The notes: generated by a model not told the origin, from the sequence alone. A stretch of 64,000 nt of DNA from Gigaspora margarita (GCA_009809945.1 WTPW01002186.1:22028-86027), one strand, 5' to 3'. Counted from the stretch's first letter, positions 34,989 to 47,050 are shown. Made by a program: numbers and translations.

Positions 34989-37368
34989 ATAGGACATGTC
35001 CCCTTGAAATAAGTTTAAAATAAGTTTATAATAAAGGAAAAATGTATGTCTCGCATCTAGCGATCTACATTGCATCTCACATCTCGATTTTGATTGGTTA
35101 ATTGTTAAGTTATAATTTTGGAGTTATTTTTTATTTTAACAATAACTCATATAATATTAATAAAAATTACTTTTAGATGATATACCTATATGCAAAATTT
35201 CATGCTAAACAAGTTTACTTAGACGCCAAACAAAGATTATCTTAATAGAATTTTAGGATATTTTCATTTTTTTATTTTTTTCTTTAGTTTTTTGATAATA
35301 TCTTAAAAACTTACTAAAATAATCTTCTTAAGTCGTCTAAGTAAACTTGTTTAGCATCAAATTTTACACATAGGTGCAAAAAATTTTTATAATATATTTA
35401 ATTTTTCTTAAGATATTTAGATTTTTTAATTTTTGTTTACATTTTTTGTCTTTGTTTACATTCAATCATTACACAAAATTTAATCATCTTATTGGTACGA
35501 TCGGAGGTACAAAAAATAAGAATACCAACCCTCCGCAGAATATAAATTGCTTCTATAATAAAAATTATAAAAAAACATATGAATTTACTATAAACTTTGA
35601 GCTAAGATCCCTCTCTGGCTTAACTAATTAACTTAAAATTAAATTTTGCAGGTATATAGAACAAGAAAAGAAAAAAATTTTGAGCTTAAAAACTGCATTA
35701 AAATTTTGCCAATTTTGCACTTTTTCAAAATATAACTCTGTCAAAAACAAATATTTACAAATTCTAAATTAGCAGTTATATGTAAAATTATACTCTGAAC
35801 AACTTTACTTAGATGACAGAAGTAAGGTTACCTTGTAAGAAAAATGGGTTATCTATGTACTAAAGTTAAAATTTATTGTATTTCATGATCTAACTTTTTT
35901 TTCTTATTAGGTAACCTACTTTGGGCTCTTAAGCAAAGTTGTTTAGCATGTAATTATACATTATATTTGAAATTGAAATGTGCTTTTCGAACCTTTTACT
36001 AAGTAAAAAATGTGTTTAAAGTTAGAAAAAATTTTTTTTAAAAAAATTTTTTTTTTAAAAAAAAATTTTTTCTAAATAAAAGGTCTGAAAAGTGCGTTTC
36101 AATCTCAAATATAATGTAAAATTACATTCTGAACAACTTTGCTTAAGAGCCCAAAATAGGATATCTAATAAGAAAAAAAAGTTAAATCATGAAATACAAT
36201 AAATTTTAACTTTAGTACATAGATAACCCATTTTTCTTACAAGGTAAACTACTTCTGTCGCCTAAGTAAAGTTGTTCAGAGCATAATTTTACATATAACT
36301 ACTAATTTAAAATTTGTAAATATTTGTTTTTGACAGAGTTACATTTTGAAAAAGTGCAAAATTGACAAAATTTTAATGCATTTTTAAGCTCAAAATTTTC
36401 TTCTTTTTTTGTTCTATATACCTGCAAAATTTAATTTTAAGTTAATTAGAGGACCCCTGAATAAAAAAAATTTTATATAGTGAACTCTATGCATACACTT
36501 TCAATTTTTTTTAAGAAGTTTTATCATACAGTTACACAAATTTCCTTTTTAAGCCATCACGTGTAGAGACCTTCATCATATATTCAATATATACTAGGCA
36601 AAATTGCTTGTCGTACACCCATTTAATGATAATATGATTTATCGTATGGTTAATTAATGACCAAGAAAAGATTCGTTGTACATTTTTATTCAAATTTAGC
36701 GTAATNTATATTGTATACTTATTATATTTTTTGTTTTATTGTATACTTGGCACATCGAAGTGTTTGGTATACTACATATAGAAAGATCAACCTATAGTAA
36801 AATGCTATACATTTTAACAAAAATTATTATNATTNAAATAACTAGCAGTAAATGGTACTCGAATTTTATTTTAATTGGGGTTAGAAAAATTATAGACATA
36901 ATACTATTATGCAAAGGATAATTTTTGTTAAACTGCAGAAGCTAATTTTATANATACAATTTTGATTGAAAATTTTGAGACTTTTGTAACTGTTGACAAA
37001 AATAGATTTATCCAACGATTATCAAATATATAGTTTACTATAGATAATAATAATGATTAAATATTTGTCGTACATATTACAGTCAAATTCTATAGTTTTA
37101 TAGTACATTTTAGCTAAAATTTTNAATAAATATAAAATTTTTGTCGTACATTTTAGGTTTATTTTTGCTGATGTCGTACATTTTAATCAAATTTAGCTGT
37201 ACACTTTGCTAGTTTTTTCAGACAGAGTTAGCTATATAAATTTTTTGGTATTCAGGGGTCCTTTAATTAGTTAAGCCGAGAAGGATCTTCAGCTCAAAGT
37301 TTATAGTAAATTCATATATTTTTTTTATAATTTTTATTATAAACTTATTTCTGGGGAACATGTCCTAT
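34989..37368. mobile_element. Giant foldback element F1
   Basis: Outer inverted ends ATAGGACATGTCCCC and GGGGAACATGTCCTAT enclose a huge hairpin whose arms (about 35554-36040 and 36045-36449 plus 37263-37343) pair with few mismatches. The centre is an A/T switch near 36042. Characteristic words are CAAAGTTGTTTAGCATGTAA, CATAGATAACCCATTTTTCT and AACTTTACTTAG. The left arm is interrupted by a separate inverted structure (35150-35390) and the right arm by the 813-bp element at 36450. Related hairpins lie at 39320-40465 and 44380-45560. No transposase is encoded. Confidence 0.75.
36450..37262. mobile_element. 813-bp insertion with AGGACCCCTGAATA ends, 8-bp TSD
   Basis: Ends AGGACCCCTGAATA and TATTCAGGGGTCCT lie between perfect TTAATTAG repeats (36442-36449 and 37263-37270). 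It splits the right arm of F1, and removing it restores that arm. The interior repeats the word TGTCGTACATTTTA or variants at least six times. It contains the only unresolved bases of the window (five n at 36705-37124). The first eight end bases are shared with the 180-bp AGGACCCC elements. Confidence 0.88.
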
Positions 37369-37461
37369 AACTGTTATATTTAATAATAGAGATCTTATAT
37401 TTTGTACTAGATATTTTGCAATAAAAGACATTAAAAAGTAAGTGCTTTGATCAATGTACTA

Positions 37462-38167
37462 CAGTCTGATCTCATTATAGTCACCCTTGATAAAATCACA
37501 ACCTTATTATAATTATCTTTTTTTATTTACCAAATAAATTTATATTATTTTACTCTCTATATAGTCACAATTACTTTATAATTACTATCACACTATTTTT
37601 AAAAACAAAAGTCATAAATGTATATTAAATTTACCTTAATAAAATCACAAAGAATATAATATAGTTAAAATATTAATAATAAAAATCAAAAATTTAAAAA
37701 ACTTATATATATTTTTTTTAAAAATTAGTTAATAAAATAAAAATCTAATTAATTACAAATCGTTGCTACATATAAACCTTTATTTATTTATAAGCAAATT
37801 GATTACTGCACATTAATTATAGTTATTTTACCTAATAAATTACATATATAGTTAAATTTTTATAATTTTTGGAATAATTTTTATTATGATTATTTTACAT
37901 TTTACTTAATACAAAAAAAATAAAAATTTTTTAATTTTTTTTGTCTAATGTAAAATATAAAATTAACATAATAAAAAATTACTTCAAAATTAAAAAATTT
38001 TACTATATATGTAATTTATTATATAGAACAACTTTATTAATATGCAATAATCAATTTGCTTACAAAAAAATAAAGTTTATATATAGCAACAATTTGTGAT
38101 CATTTAAAAATTTTTTTATAATTACATTATTTTGCTATTTATTATTAAAGTGACTATATAGAGTTTA
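37462..38167. mobile_element. Foldback element with CAGTCTGATC left end
   Basis: The left end TA-CAGTCTGATCTCATTATAG recalls pogo/Tc1-like terminal repeats. The body is a long palindrome around 37915 (GCAAATTGATTACTGCACAT against ATATGCAATAATCAATTTGC). The right end is degraded (GTGACTATATAGAG) and lies beside the insertion at 38171. Confidence 0.5.
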
Positions 38168-38170
38168 TTA

Positions 38171-38704
38171 GGGGGCATCCATAAATAAAGTTATGCTTGA
38201 AGGGGGGGTCCCCCAAAATATAACGAATTTCCAATATATAGAGGAGGGGTCCCCTTCAACATAATGCAATTTTTTTATAAAAATTTGTCTAAAACTTGAT
38301 CCAGTGGTCCAAGTTGGATGATTTTGGTACCATTCGAACCGTCTCGAGGAGAAGATTCGAATAGTACTAAAATTGGTTGATTTGGATCACTGGATCATGT
38401 TTTATTAATGAAATACTATTGGTTATTATGTTTTCTTATAAAATTACTATAAAATCAATAGTATTTCATTAATAAAACGTGATCCAGTAATCCAAATGAA
38501 ATGATTTTGGTACCATTGGATTTGTCTTATAGAGACGAATCGAATGGTACCAAAATCATCCAAATTGGATCACTGGGTCATAATATATTCAAGTTTTTGT
38601 AAAATTATATATATAAACATATGGATTTTTAAAAAATTTTTTATATAGTAGAGGGGGTCAAGAGCTACTATGTAGGGTACATAATGTTATTTATGGATGC
38701 TCCC
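38171..38704. mobile_element. GGGGGCATCC element, copy B, TTA TSD
   Basis: Ends GGGGGCATCCATAAATAA and TTATTTATGGATGCTCCC are flanked by TTA (38168-38170 and 38705-38707). The 534-base body has paired hairpins built on TGATCCAGTRRTCCAA and GGTACCATTCGAA. It is the better preserved copy of the element at 17375-18253. Confidence 0.82.
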
Positions 38705-39319
38705 TTAAAGTGGTATAGAAAACAGAAAGTGGTATATTTTTTAATTTGAATACATACTAGTACAAGTTACTATTTTAATAAATACTCTGAATTTAAAAAT
38801 TCGTAAACTAATGCCTTTTATCGTAAAATTCTGTTTTTTTTTGTTGATTTTCAAAAACTTGCAATGTTTATTCTTTTTTGGTAGGATCTACTTACCTCAC
38901 AGTTTTGTATATCTATTATTGATTATTCGATCTATTTACTCTTTATTCATTATTCTTTAATAGCAAATAGCAAATTTCGAATCTATTACTAGTTTGTATC
39001 CACTTAACAACTTGGCAAACAACAATTTCATTTATTCTTTAGGTTTCTCTCTATTTTTACAAGTGTTCTGATCTAAGTTTGTATATTTATTTTTTTAAAA
39101 TTTATGATTTTTGTATTTTACTATTTCAGATTTTTTAATGAGTTAATGAATTGATAATCATCGATTGACAAAGACTATAGCAAAAGGGTAAAAGAGAATT
39201 TGCTAATCTTTTCTAAATATTGGACTTGGTAAAACACAAATGCGTATGTATGTACATATACATATACGTATTATTAGCAGCCACATGATTTGTTACACTT
39301 TTTTGGGCCAGTTTTTTGT

Positions 39320-40465
39320 TATATATAAATTATAAAAAAATAATATATAAAATTACTATAAACTTTGAAGCCAAAATTATTTTCAATCTACATAATAATT
39401 TAAAATTAAATTTAAGTTTGCGATTATATAGGACCCCAAAATATACATAGATAGGTCAGGTTAATTATAGGATTACTAAAAAAAGAAAGATCTGCAGAAA
39501 AAACTTCAAAAATAAGCAAAAAATTACTATAAATAGAAAAGATCTGTATAAAAAACCTCAAAAATAAGCAAACTCATACCTAACCTATCTATGTATATTT
39601 CGGGGGTCCTGATTATATAGAGCAAAAGAAGAAAAATAAACTTATCTTTCTTGCCAAATTATATTTCTGTCATTTTTGCACAAATCGAAAATGTAACTTT
39701 GCCAAAAACAAATATTTGCTATTTTAAGATAATAAATATATGTAAAAACATGCTCCGAACAACTTAACTTAGGTAATAAAAGTATGTTACCTTGTAAGAA
39801 AAATGGGTTATCTATGTACTAAAGTTAAAATTTTTGGGTTTTCAATATCAAACCACTTTTTTTGTCAAGATAACCTGCTTTGGGCTTCTAAGTAAACTTG
39901 TTTGGCAGGTAATTCTACTTATATTAAAGTCAAAACGCACTTTCTCAAACCTATTACTAAGTGAAAATGGGGCTAAAGTTAAAAAAATTTTTTTTCTAAC
40001 TTTAGCCCTATTTTTTACTTAGTAAAGGGTTCAAGAAAGCGCGTTTTGACTTTAATACGAGTAGAATTACCTGATGAACAAGTTTACTTAGAAGCCCAAA
40101 GCAGGTTACCTTGACAAAAAAAGTGGTTTTATATTAAAAACCCAAAAATTTTAACTTTAGTACATAGATAACCCATTTTTCTTACAAGGTAACCTACTTT
40201 CGTCGCCTAAGTAAAGTTGTTTGGAGCATGTTTTTACATATATTTATAATCTTAAAATAGCAAATATTTGTTTTTGGCGAAGTTACATTTTCGATTTGTG
40301 CAAAAATGACAAAACTGTAACTTGACAGAAAGGTAAGTTTATTTCCCTTCTTTTGCTCTATATAATCGCAAAATTTAATTTTAAATTATTATGTAGGTTG
40401 AAAATAATCTTGGCTTTAAAGTTTATAGTAATTTTATATATTTTTTTTATAATTTTATATATAAC
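39320..40465. mobile_element. Giant foldback element F2
   Basis: A hairpin with arms of about 450 bases is centred near 39988, where CTAAAGTTAAAAAAATTTTT turns into its complement. It shares with F1 the words AAAAATGGGTTATCTATGTA, AAGTAAACTTGTTTGGCA and TACTATAAACTTTGAAG. Its left arm was interrupted by the AGGACCCC MITE at 39430-39610; the right arm keeps the uninterrupted site (TATATAATCGCAAA). Confidence 0.75.
39430..39610. mobile_element. AGGACCCC MITE copy 2, 8-bp TSD
   Basis: Ends AGGACCCCAAAATATACATA and TATTTCGGGGGTCCT lie between perfect GATTATAT repeats (39422-39429 and 39611-39618). The body matches copy 1 almost base for base and is in the same orientation. Confidence 0.92.
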
Positions 40466-41056
40466 AACATTTTATATGACATATTATATGACTATTAGAT
40501 AGATTTTATTATGTACTCCTGCTGCTTTAGTCTAATTATATACTATACTCTGGCATTCTTGTTATGTTTTTTTCTGCACTACATTTCTGTTATAACCATA
40601 TACTTATTGGCCAAATCAATTAACTTGAAGAGATTTATTAAGAACCAAATCATCATAAGTAAGAAAAACTTAGTAATATGAATTGCTTATTTTAAATACT
40701 TCAATTAAATAATTAAATAATTGTTATATAATACTTACAACTAGCGCAGGTTGCCTTATTTCAAATACTATATTTTGATTAAATTACTATTATGCTAACT
40801 AAATCAACTTAATAATTCACTAACTTATTTCAGATTTTTTGATTAGTAGATAAATATTATAATTATCAACTTTATCAACTTGAGCTTGAGTCTTAAAAGT
40901 GGTAACACAGAATAAAAAATATTAAATCATTATACTTACCAACTGAATCAACTTAATATTTAGAAGTAACCTATTAGCATGAATATAAATAAATTAATGA
41001 AAATTGAATAGTTTGTATTAAACTATTTTAAGACATAATAAATGCTCTTAAGCATA

Positions 41057-42325
41057 TAAATTATTAAATCAAAACTCAATTTTATTTTAAAAAAAAATAG
41101 TTTAGCTACAATAAAAAAAAATTGCTCAAGACTATTTTTTTTTTTATTATAAAATTGTGTTGATTGGCTTGAGTTTAATATCTGCATTTCATAATTCAAA
41201 TTTGCAAAATTATCAAAAGATTATTTCAATTAATCATATATAGTACTTGTGCATGATCTTGATAACTAGTCAATTACATTAAGAGAAATCTTTAAAAGCA
41301 TTCTTAATAAAAAGTAACTCATTAGCTAAGAGTCTTTCAAGCATCTTTCTATGTGATTAACTAATAATAAAATCATATGCAAGTACTATGATTAATTTTA
41401 AAGGTATTCTCAAGTACCTTAATTACTCCATCAAAAAATAAATTTTTATTAGTAAAAAATGGTTTAACAAATCAATTGTATTGATTATTCCAATAAAAAA
41501 ACATGTAATGTATGTTAGAAAGAAAAATTTTATTAGTGGATATTTGTTTAGCCAACCAAGGCTATTTATCATTCCAATTAACAAGAAATAGAGGCCCAAA
41601 TGTTCTTTTTCATTATAGAGTAGCATTTATTAAAAAAAAACAATTGTTCAAGTACTTCATACTTTTTATATTATTATCATTATGGATCTTCAAAATTAAC
41701 ATCAACAAATCATTACTTTATTACTTATACTAAAAAATATTTACTACAAATAAAAAAAGCACTTTTTGTATTTTGTTGTTTCATAGTAAATTCTGAAAAA
41801 AGAAGAATTAGAATTTGGATTCTTTATTCTTTTGCTAATCCATCATTTTTATTATTTTATTTTATTTTTTTTATTTCTATTTGTAAAAAATGGTAATAAT
41901 GATAAAAATGTTTGCTCAAACATCAATAGCAATCAATATTTTAATTAATTATAATACTTGAGCACTAATACAATTATAAATTAATCTATTGTAGAAGATA
42001 CATGAGCATATTTCAATCATATTATCATTCACACTATTAGTCTTTAATCACATATTATTGGTTCTCAAAAATAGTCTAATTAATAACACTATAATGGTTA
42101 AGTACTTCAATCAATAGCTAATTACATCAAGCATGCTGCTTGAAAACACCATAAGTAATCTTTACAATAATTTTGCTAAAAATTCTTGTTGTGAAATACA
42201 GATATTAAATTTTAGCCAATCAATACTATGATAAAAAAAGGTAGTTTTTGATCTTTTTTTTATCGTAATAATAAACTCACCTGGTCAGCTAAACTATTTT
42301 CTAATAATTAAAAATTGAGTTGAAT
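41057..42325. mobile_element. Foldback element, degraded
   Basis: Left words AAAAATAGTTTAGCTACAAT and TTTAATATCTGCATTTCATAA pair with AGCTAAACTATTTTCT and GTGAAATACAGATATTAAA on the right. The arms are about 150 bases and the interior holds scattered AAGTACTT words. The ORF-like frames around 41430-41730 are not supported as genes. Confidence 0.5.
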
Positions 42326-42904
42326 CACATTATCACAGCTTTTTTTGTTACTACTATTCTATCTTACTTTATTCTTGTAACAAAGCTATGAGCAAACAAG
42401 CTATATAGTATAACTAAAAAATTAAAATAGACCTTTTATTTTAATTTAAATAATTGATATCTCTATTAGATCAATATGAAATAAATTAAAATCTCTTAAA
42501 TAATTATTAATATTATAATTGAAATTTTGTACATAGCTTGATTAATAAATTAATTTTTTTATTTTAAAAATACATATCTATAATTATTGTATTAAAATTT
42601 ATATAGTAGCACGTGGGTACTAGAAGAAGATCTATTAGCTAGTAATTTATAATTATCTCTTGTTATAATCACCTAATTTCTGTTTCCCAAGGAGGTGATT
42701 ATATCAAAATTAGACTATATATATCTAAATAAAAAAAATTATAACTATTTATATATATGTATATATTATTTAGCAAAAAATTTTAAATAATAGTAAATTG
42801 GTTTAATCCAAAACCAATAATACTTTACAACAATCACTATCTAAAATTAAATTATATTTTGAAAAACTTGATTTTTTTTTAAAATACCTGCATTGGGCAT
42901 AAAT

Positions 42905-43150
42905 TTATTTAGTTTACTTATCAGAAATTATATATAAATAAGAGTACAACTAGCTATATATATACTTTTAGTATCTAATTTAAGTAATCTGCTCAAAGGT
43001 TTCACACTAGCTGCCATATTTGCAACCCAACTATAGAAATTGCCTATTAAAACCCTCTAATCTTCTGCTTTTAACTGATCTCAACTGCTTTACCAGATAT
43101 TTATAGTATATATGCATTTAGTCTAAACCCTAAATCTTTTTTTATAGCCT
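42905..43150 (-). mobile_element. Partial, strongly decayed copy of the long SINE
   Basis: The order AGAGTACAACTAGC, AATTTAAGTAATCTGC, AAAGGTTTCACACTAGCTGCC, GCAACCCAACTA follows 33490-33590 closely, but CpG and many C positions have become T or A. The tRNA-like head is missing. Confidence 0.6.
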
Positions 43151-43204
43151 TTAGAACTACTTTATTTTTGCAAAAAAACTTAATAGAATAGTACTATATA
43201 GTGC

Positions 43205-43500
43205 TAAAAATAAGCCATCTTTTTTGGGCAAAAAGTTATACAAAAATAGAAATAGCTTATTTTTGAATTGTTGAATTTTTTGAAAATTAAAAAAATTTTA
43301 CTAATAAAAAATTGGATAAATGATATTAAATTTTTACTATAAGTGTATTTTGATATCCTAAACAATTTTACTTAATAATACTTTTAGATTTATCTAATAA
43401 AATTTAGACTTTTATATATAGCAACTGCTAGCAGTTTTTTAGGATTTTTTTTAAAAAATTAGGAAAATAGCTTATTTTCAAAGATAGCTTATTTTTGGCA
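43205..43500. repeat. Repeat, inverted partner of 45752-46042
   Basis: Words AAAATTTAGACTTTTATATAT, GCAACTGCTAGCAG and ATAGCTTATTTTTGG reappear inverted at 45752-46042 (GTTAGCGGTTGCTATATATA, AAGTCCAAATTTTGC, AAATAAGCTACC). The pair flanks F3 material and may be a dispersed AT-rich element. Confidence 0.45.
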
Positions 43501-44090
43501 AATATGGTACCTGCTCTACTAGATGACTAAATATCTATACTTGACTAAGAGAAGTGCAAAAATCATATAATTGTTTAGAAAAAAAGAATCATAATTTTAT
43601 TACATTCTATATTAGTCAGAGAATATGTTATACCTGTTGATATATGAGTGTTAGTTCATAATAAAAATTATAATAAAAACATATAAATTTACTATAAACT
43701 TTAAGCAAACTATTTTTTTTGGCTTATAGATTAACTTTTTTTCAAATATTGAAATTAAGTATATTGAGAATAGTAGATTAAGGTTAGGGTGCTAACATTT
43801 ATTAAATAATATTTTAGAGAATAAAAGGTTGAGCAAAACCTTACCTTATATAAAAAAATTATAGCCAATCAAATTTAGCTAAATATATTACTTGGGGGGT
43901 AGGAGGTAAGCCTCTTTAATAAATGGAATTAGGTACTGGTAATAAATATTAGCACTCTTATTTAGAGCACTTTTTTAAAATTTTGCAAAATTTGCAAATT
44001 TTTTAATAAAATTTTTTAAACAAAAAAAAAATTTTCAATCTTAAAACTGCAATTATATATAAAATAGATTTTGTTAAATTTAGCAGGTTG

Positions 44091-44376
44091 CGATATCGCA
44101 GGTTAATATTTAAAAAAAATTAAAATTATTATTAGTTAGGGTTAGGGTTCGAACTAGTATTAAGGTTAGGGTTAGAGAGCATATATATATGCAAAATTAA
44201 GTGCTAAAAACTTTTAATTAGAAGCCCGAACCTAGTTTACATAATGGAATTTCAAGATATTTAGGATTTTTGATTTTTTTTGTAATTTTTCTAATTTTTC
44301 GTTCATTTTGTTACACAAGATCCTGTGATCTAATTGGTCAATCATATTAATCTGTGATATCACAACCTGCAATATT
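44091..44376. mobile_element. MITE with telomere-like core, third family
   Basis: Ends GCAGGTTGCGATATCGCAG and CTGTGATATCACAACCTGC are inverted repeats. The interior carries GTTAGGGTTAGGGTTCGAAC and AAGGTTAGGGTTAGAGAG. Length is 286 bases. A target duplication is not certain (AAATTTA against AATATTTA). Confidence 0.65.
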
Positions 44377-44379
44377 TAG

Positions 44380-45560
44380 CAACCTCCTATAAAATTTTAT
44401 ACTGAACAAGTTTACTTAGTGCAAAATATAAACTATTTTAACAAAAAAACAAGTTAGCTATATGGGGTAAATTAATAGAAAAGAGACAAATTTTTTCTAA
44501 ATAAAAGTTTTCTTGACTTTAATCTTAAATATCTTAACAACTATATTAATAAATTTATTAAAATTTTTTTATTTTAATCCTATATAATTTCAAGATTAAA
44601 ATAAAAAAATTTTAGCAAATTTGATTAAATAGTTGTTAAGATATTTAAATTTAAAAATTAAAAAAATTTTACAAAAATAATTTGTCCCTTTTCTACTGAC
44701 TCACCCCCATATGCTAAAGTTAAAAAATTTTGGTTTGTAATATAGTTAAACCTTTATAAATGCAATGTGTACAGACAAGCCTACAATATGCATTTCAAAA
44801 GGTATTGCATTTAGGAAGAGCTAATTAAATTGCAGCTTTAAAAATTAGATTACCAAGTTTGTATAACTTCTACTAAAACTATATAACTTATTTTAAATAC
44901 TAAAATTTGATTGGCTATGTGCATTTAGGAAGATAGCATGATATAGAAAATTATTTGGAAGAATGTGCATTTACAGAATATAAAATATGCATTTAGTACA
45001 TATAATTTTTTATAGACAAAACAAAAACATGCATTTAGGAAGGTATTGCATTTATGGACTATATAAATACCTTTTTTTTGTTAAGATAATCTGCTAGTTC
45101 TGCTTTAAGCTTAAAGTAAACTTGTTTAACAGGTAATTTACTTGTATTAAGATCAAAACATGTTTTTTTAAACCTTTTACTAAATAAAAAATGAGATTAA
45201 AGTTAGAAATTTTTTTTTTTAAAAAAAAATATTCTAACTTTAAAACTATTTTTTACTTAGTAAATTATTTTAAAAAATATATTTTGATTTTGATACAAGT
45301 ATAATTACCTGCTGAACAAGTTTATTTAAAAGCCCAAAGCAGGTTATTTTGACAAAAATAAGTAGTTTATATTACAAACCAAAAATTTTTAACTTTATCA
45401 TATAGTTAACTTTTTTTTGTTAAGATAATCTATATTTTGCTACTAAGTAAACTTGTTTAGTATAAAATTTTACATATAATTGTAGTTTTAAAATTGAAAA
45501 AAAATTTTTAAAAAAATTTTTATTAAAAAAATTTGCAAAATTTACAAAATTTTAAAAAAG
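44380..45560. mobile_element. Foldback element of the F1/F2 family
   Basis: The hairpin is centred near 45220 and shares AACAAGTTTACTTAG, TTGTTAAGATAATCTGCT and TTTAAACCTTTTACTAAATA with F1 and F2. The left arm is interrupted at about 44755-45068 by a segment in which the word ATGCATTTAGGAAG recurs five or six times. Confidence 0.6.
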
Positions 45561-45751
45561 TAATCTAATTAACTTTAATCTACTATTCTCGATTATACAT
45601 AAGGATGAAATTATTTTGGGTTCTAAAACCTAAAATTAAAATTTGAAGATGAAATTGTTTTTGATCTATTTACTTGAAAGACAAAATTATTTGATGCTTT
45701 TTTTAAAAAGATGAAATTATAAAGAACATATCTACTATATATATTCGAAAA

Positions 45752-46042
45752 TAAGCTACTATCTAAAATAAGCTACCTTCTAATTTTTTTAAAAATTCTA
45801 AAAAATTTGTTAGCGGTTGCTATATATAAAAGTCCAAATTTTGCTAAGTAAATATCAAAGTACCATTAAGTAAATTTGTTCAGAACATCGAAAAATGCCT
45901 ATATTTAAAATTTGGTATTATTTGGACAACTTTTTATTAGAACATTTTTTAATTTTTTCAAAAACTCAATATTTCAAAAATAAGCTCCCTATGTTTTTTT
46001 GTGTAATTTTTTGGCCAAAAAAGGTAGCATATTTTCAGACAT
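45752..46042. repeat. Repeat, inverted partner of 43205-43500
   Basis: See the partner entry; the order of shared words is reversed and complemented, which makes this a second copy in opposite orientation. Confidence 0.45.
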
Positions 46043-46064
46043 AGAGTTAGAACCTCAAGAATTT

Positions 46065-46855
46065 TTTCAATCTGGATATAAGTAGAATTAAAAAAGATGA
46101 ATCCAGATTAATCCTATTTAAATCTGGATATAAATATATTCAGATTAATAACATACATCCGGATTGATAAATATATCCGGATTGCATATTATATCTGGAT
46201 ATAATATATAATCTGGATATAATATATAATCCGGATTATATATTATATCTGGATTATATATTATATCTGGATTATATATTATATTCGGATTATATATTAT
46301 ATCCGGATTATATTATATTTGTTCAAAAAACTGAATTCAGATTTAGTTAAAATTTGGATTCATCCGGATATAAATATAAATCTGGATTCATGTACTACCT
46401 CTAGGTGCATGTGCGTTTTAAAATAACATGCAGGGCCCAAAATAAAGTGCAAGGAGGCGTTATTACACGTACATACCTCTACTACATATACATAATTTAC
46501 TAATTATACATTACTTATTTGCTACTGTATATACTCTATTTGGATATGGTATATAATCCGGATTATATATTATATCCAGATTGCATATTATATCTGGATA
46601 TAATATATAATCCGGATATAATATATAATCTGGATATAATATATAATCCAGATTATATATTATATCCAGATTATATATTATATCCAGATTATATATTATA
46701 TCCAGATTATATATTATATCCAGATTATATATTATATCCGGATTATATTATATCTGAATATATTTTGTTCAAAAAATTGAATCTGGATTTAGTTAAAATT
46801 CAGATTCATCTGGATATAAATATGAATTCAGATTCATGTACTACCTCTATTCAGA
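46065..46855. repeat. AT-rich minisatellite built on ATCCGGATATAAT
   Basis: Two blocks (46150-46320 and 46535-46755) repeat an 18-20 base palindromic unit, TATATAATCCGGATATAA and variants with CCAGAT or CTGGAT. Each block is followed by the same segment (GATTTAGTTAAAATTYRGATTCATC ... CATGTACTACCTCT in pieces), so the whole unit was duplicated. A 144-codon frame with a repeated YILYPD peptide is an artefact of the repeat. Confidence 0.8.
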
Positions 46856-46870
46856 CACATATGGTATTGG

Positions 46871-47050
46871 AGGACCCCGAAATATACATAAATAGGTCAG
46901 ATATGAGTTTGCTTATTTTTGAGGTTTTTTATACAGATCTTTTCTATTTATAGTAATTTTTTTGCTTATTTTTGAAGTTTTTCTGCAGATCTTTTCTTTT
47001 TTAGTAACCCTATAATTAACCTGACCTATCTATGTATATTTTGGGGTCCT
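46871..47050. mobile_element. AGGACCCC MITE copy 3, 8-bp TSD
   Basis: Ends AGGACCCCGAAATATACATA and TATATTTTGGGGTCCT lie between perfect GGTATTGG repeats (46863-46870 and 47051-47058). The body is the same as in copies 1 and 2 but in the opposite orientation. Confidence 0.92.

Noticed and set aside
41423-41733. Overlapping 67- and 73-codon ORFs on both strands
   Set aside because: They occupy the centre of a degraded foldback element and mirror its symmetry.
46150-46755. CRISPR-like array
   Set aside because: Repeats are contiguous and palindromic with no unique spacers, and the genome is eukaryotic.
46519-46953. 144-codon ORF with repeated YILYPD peptide
   Set aside because: It is the translation of an AT-rich minisatellite with unit length compatible with open frames; it runs into a MITE.
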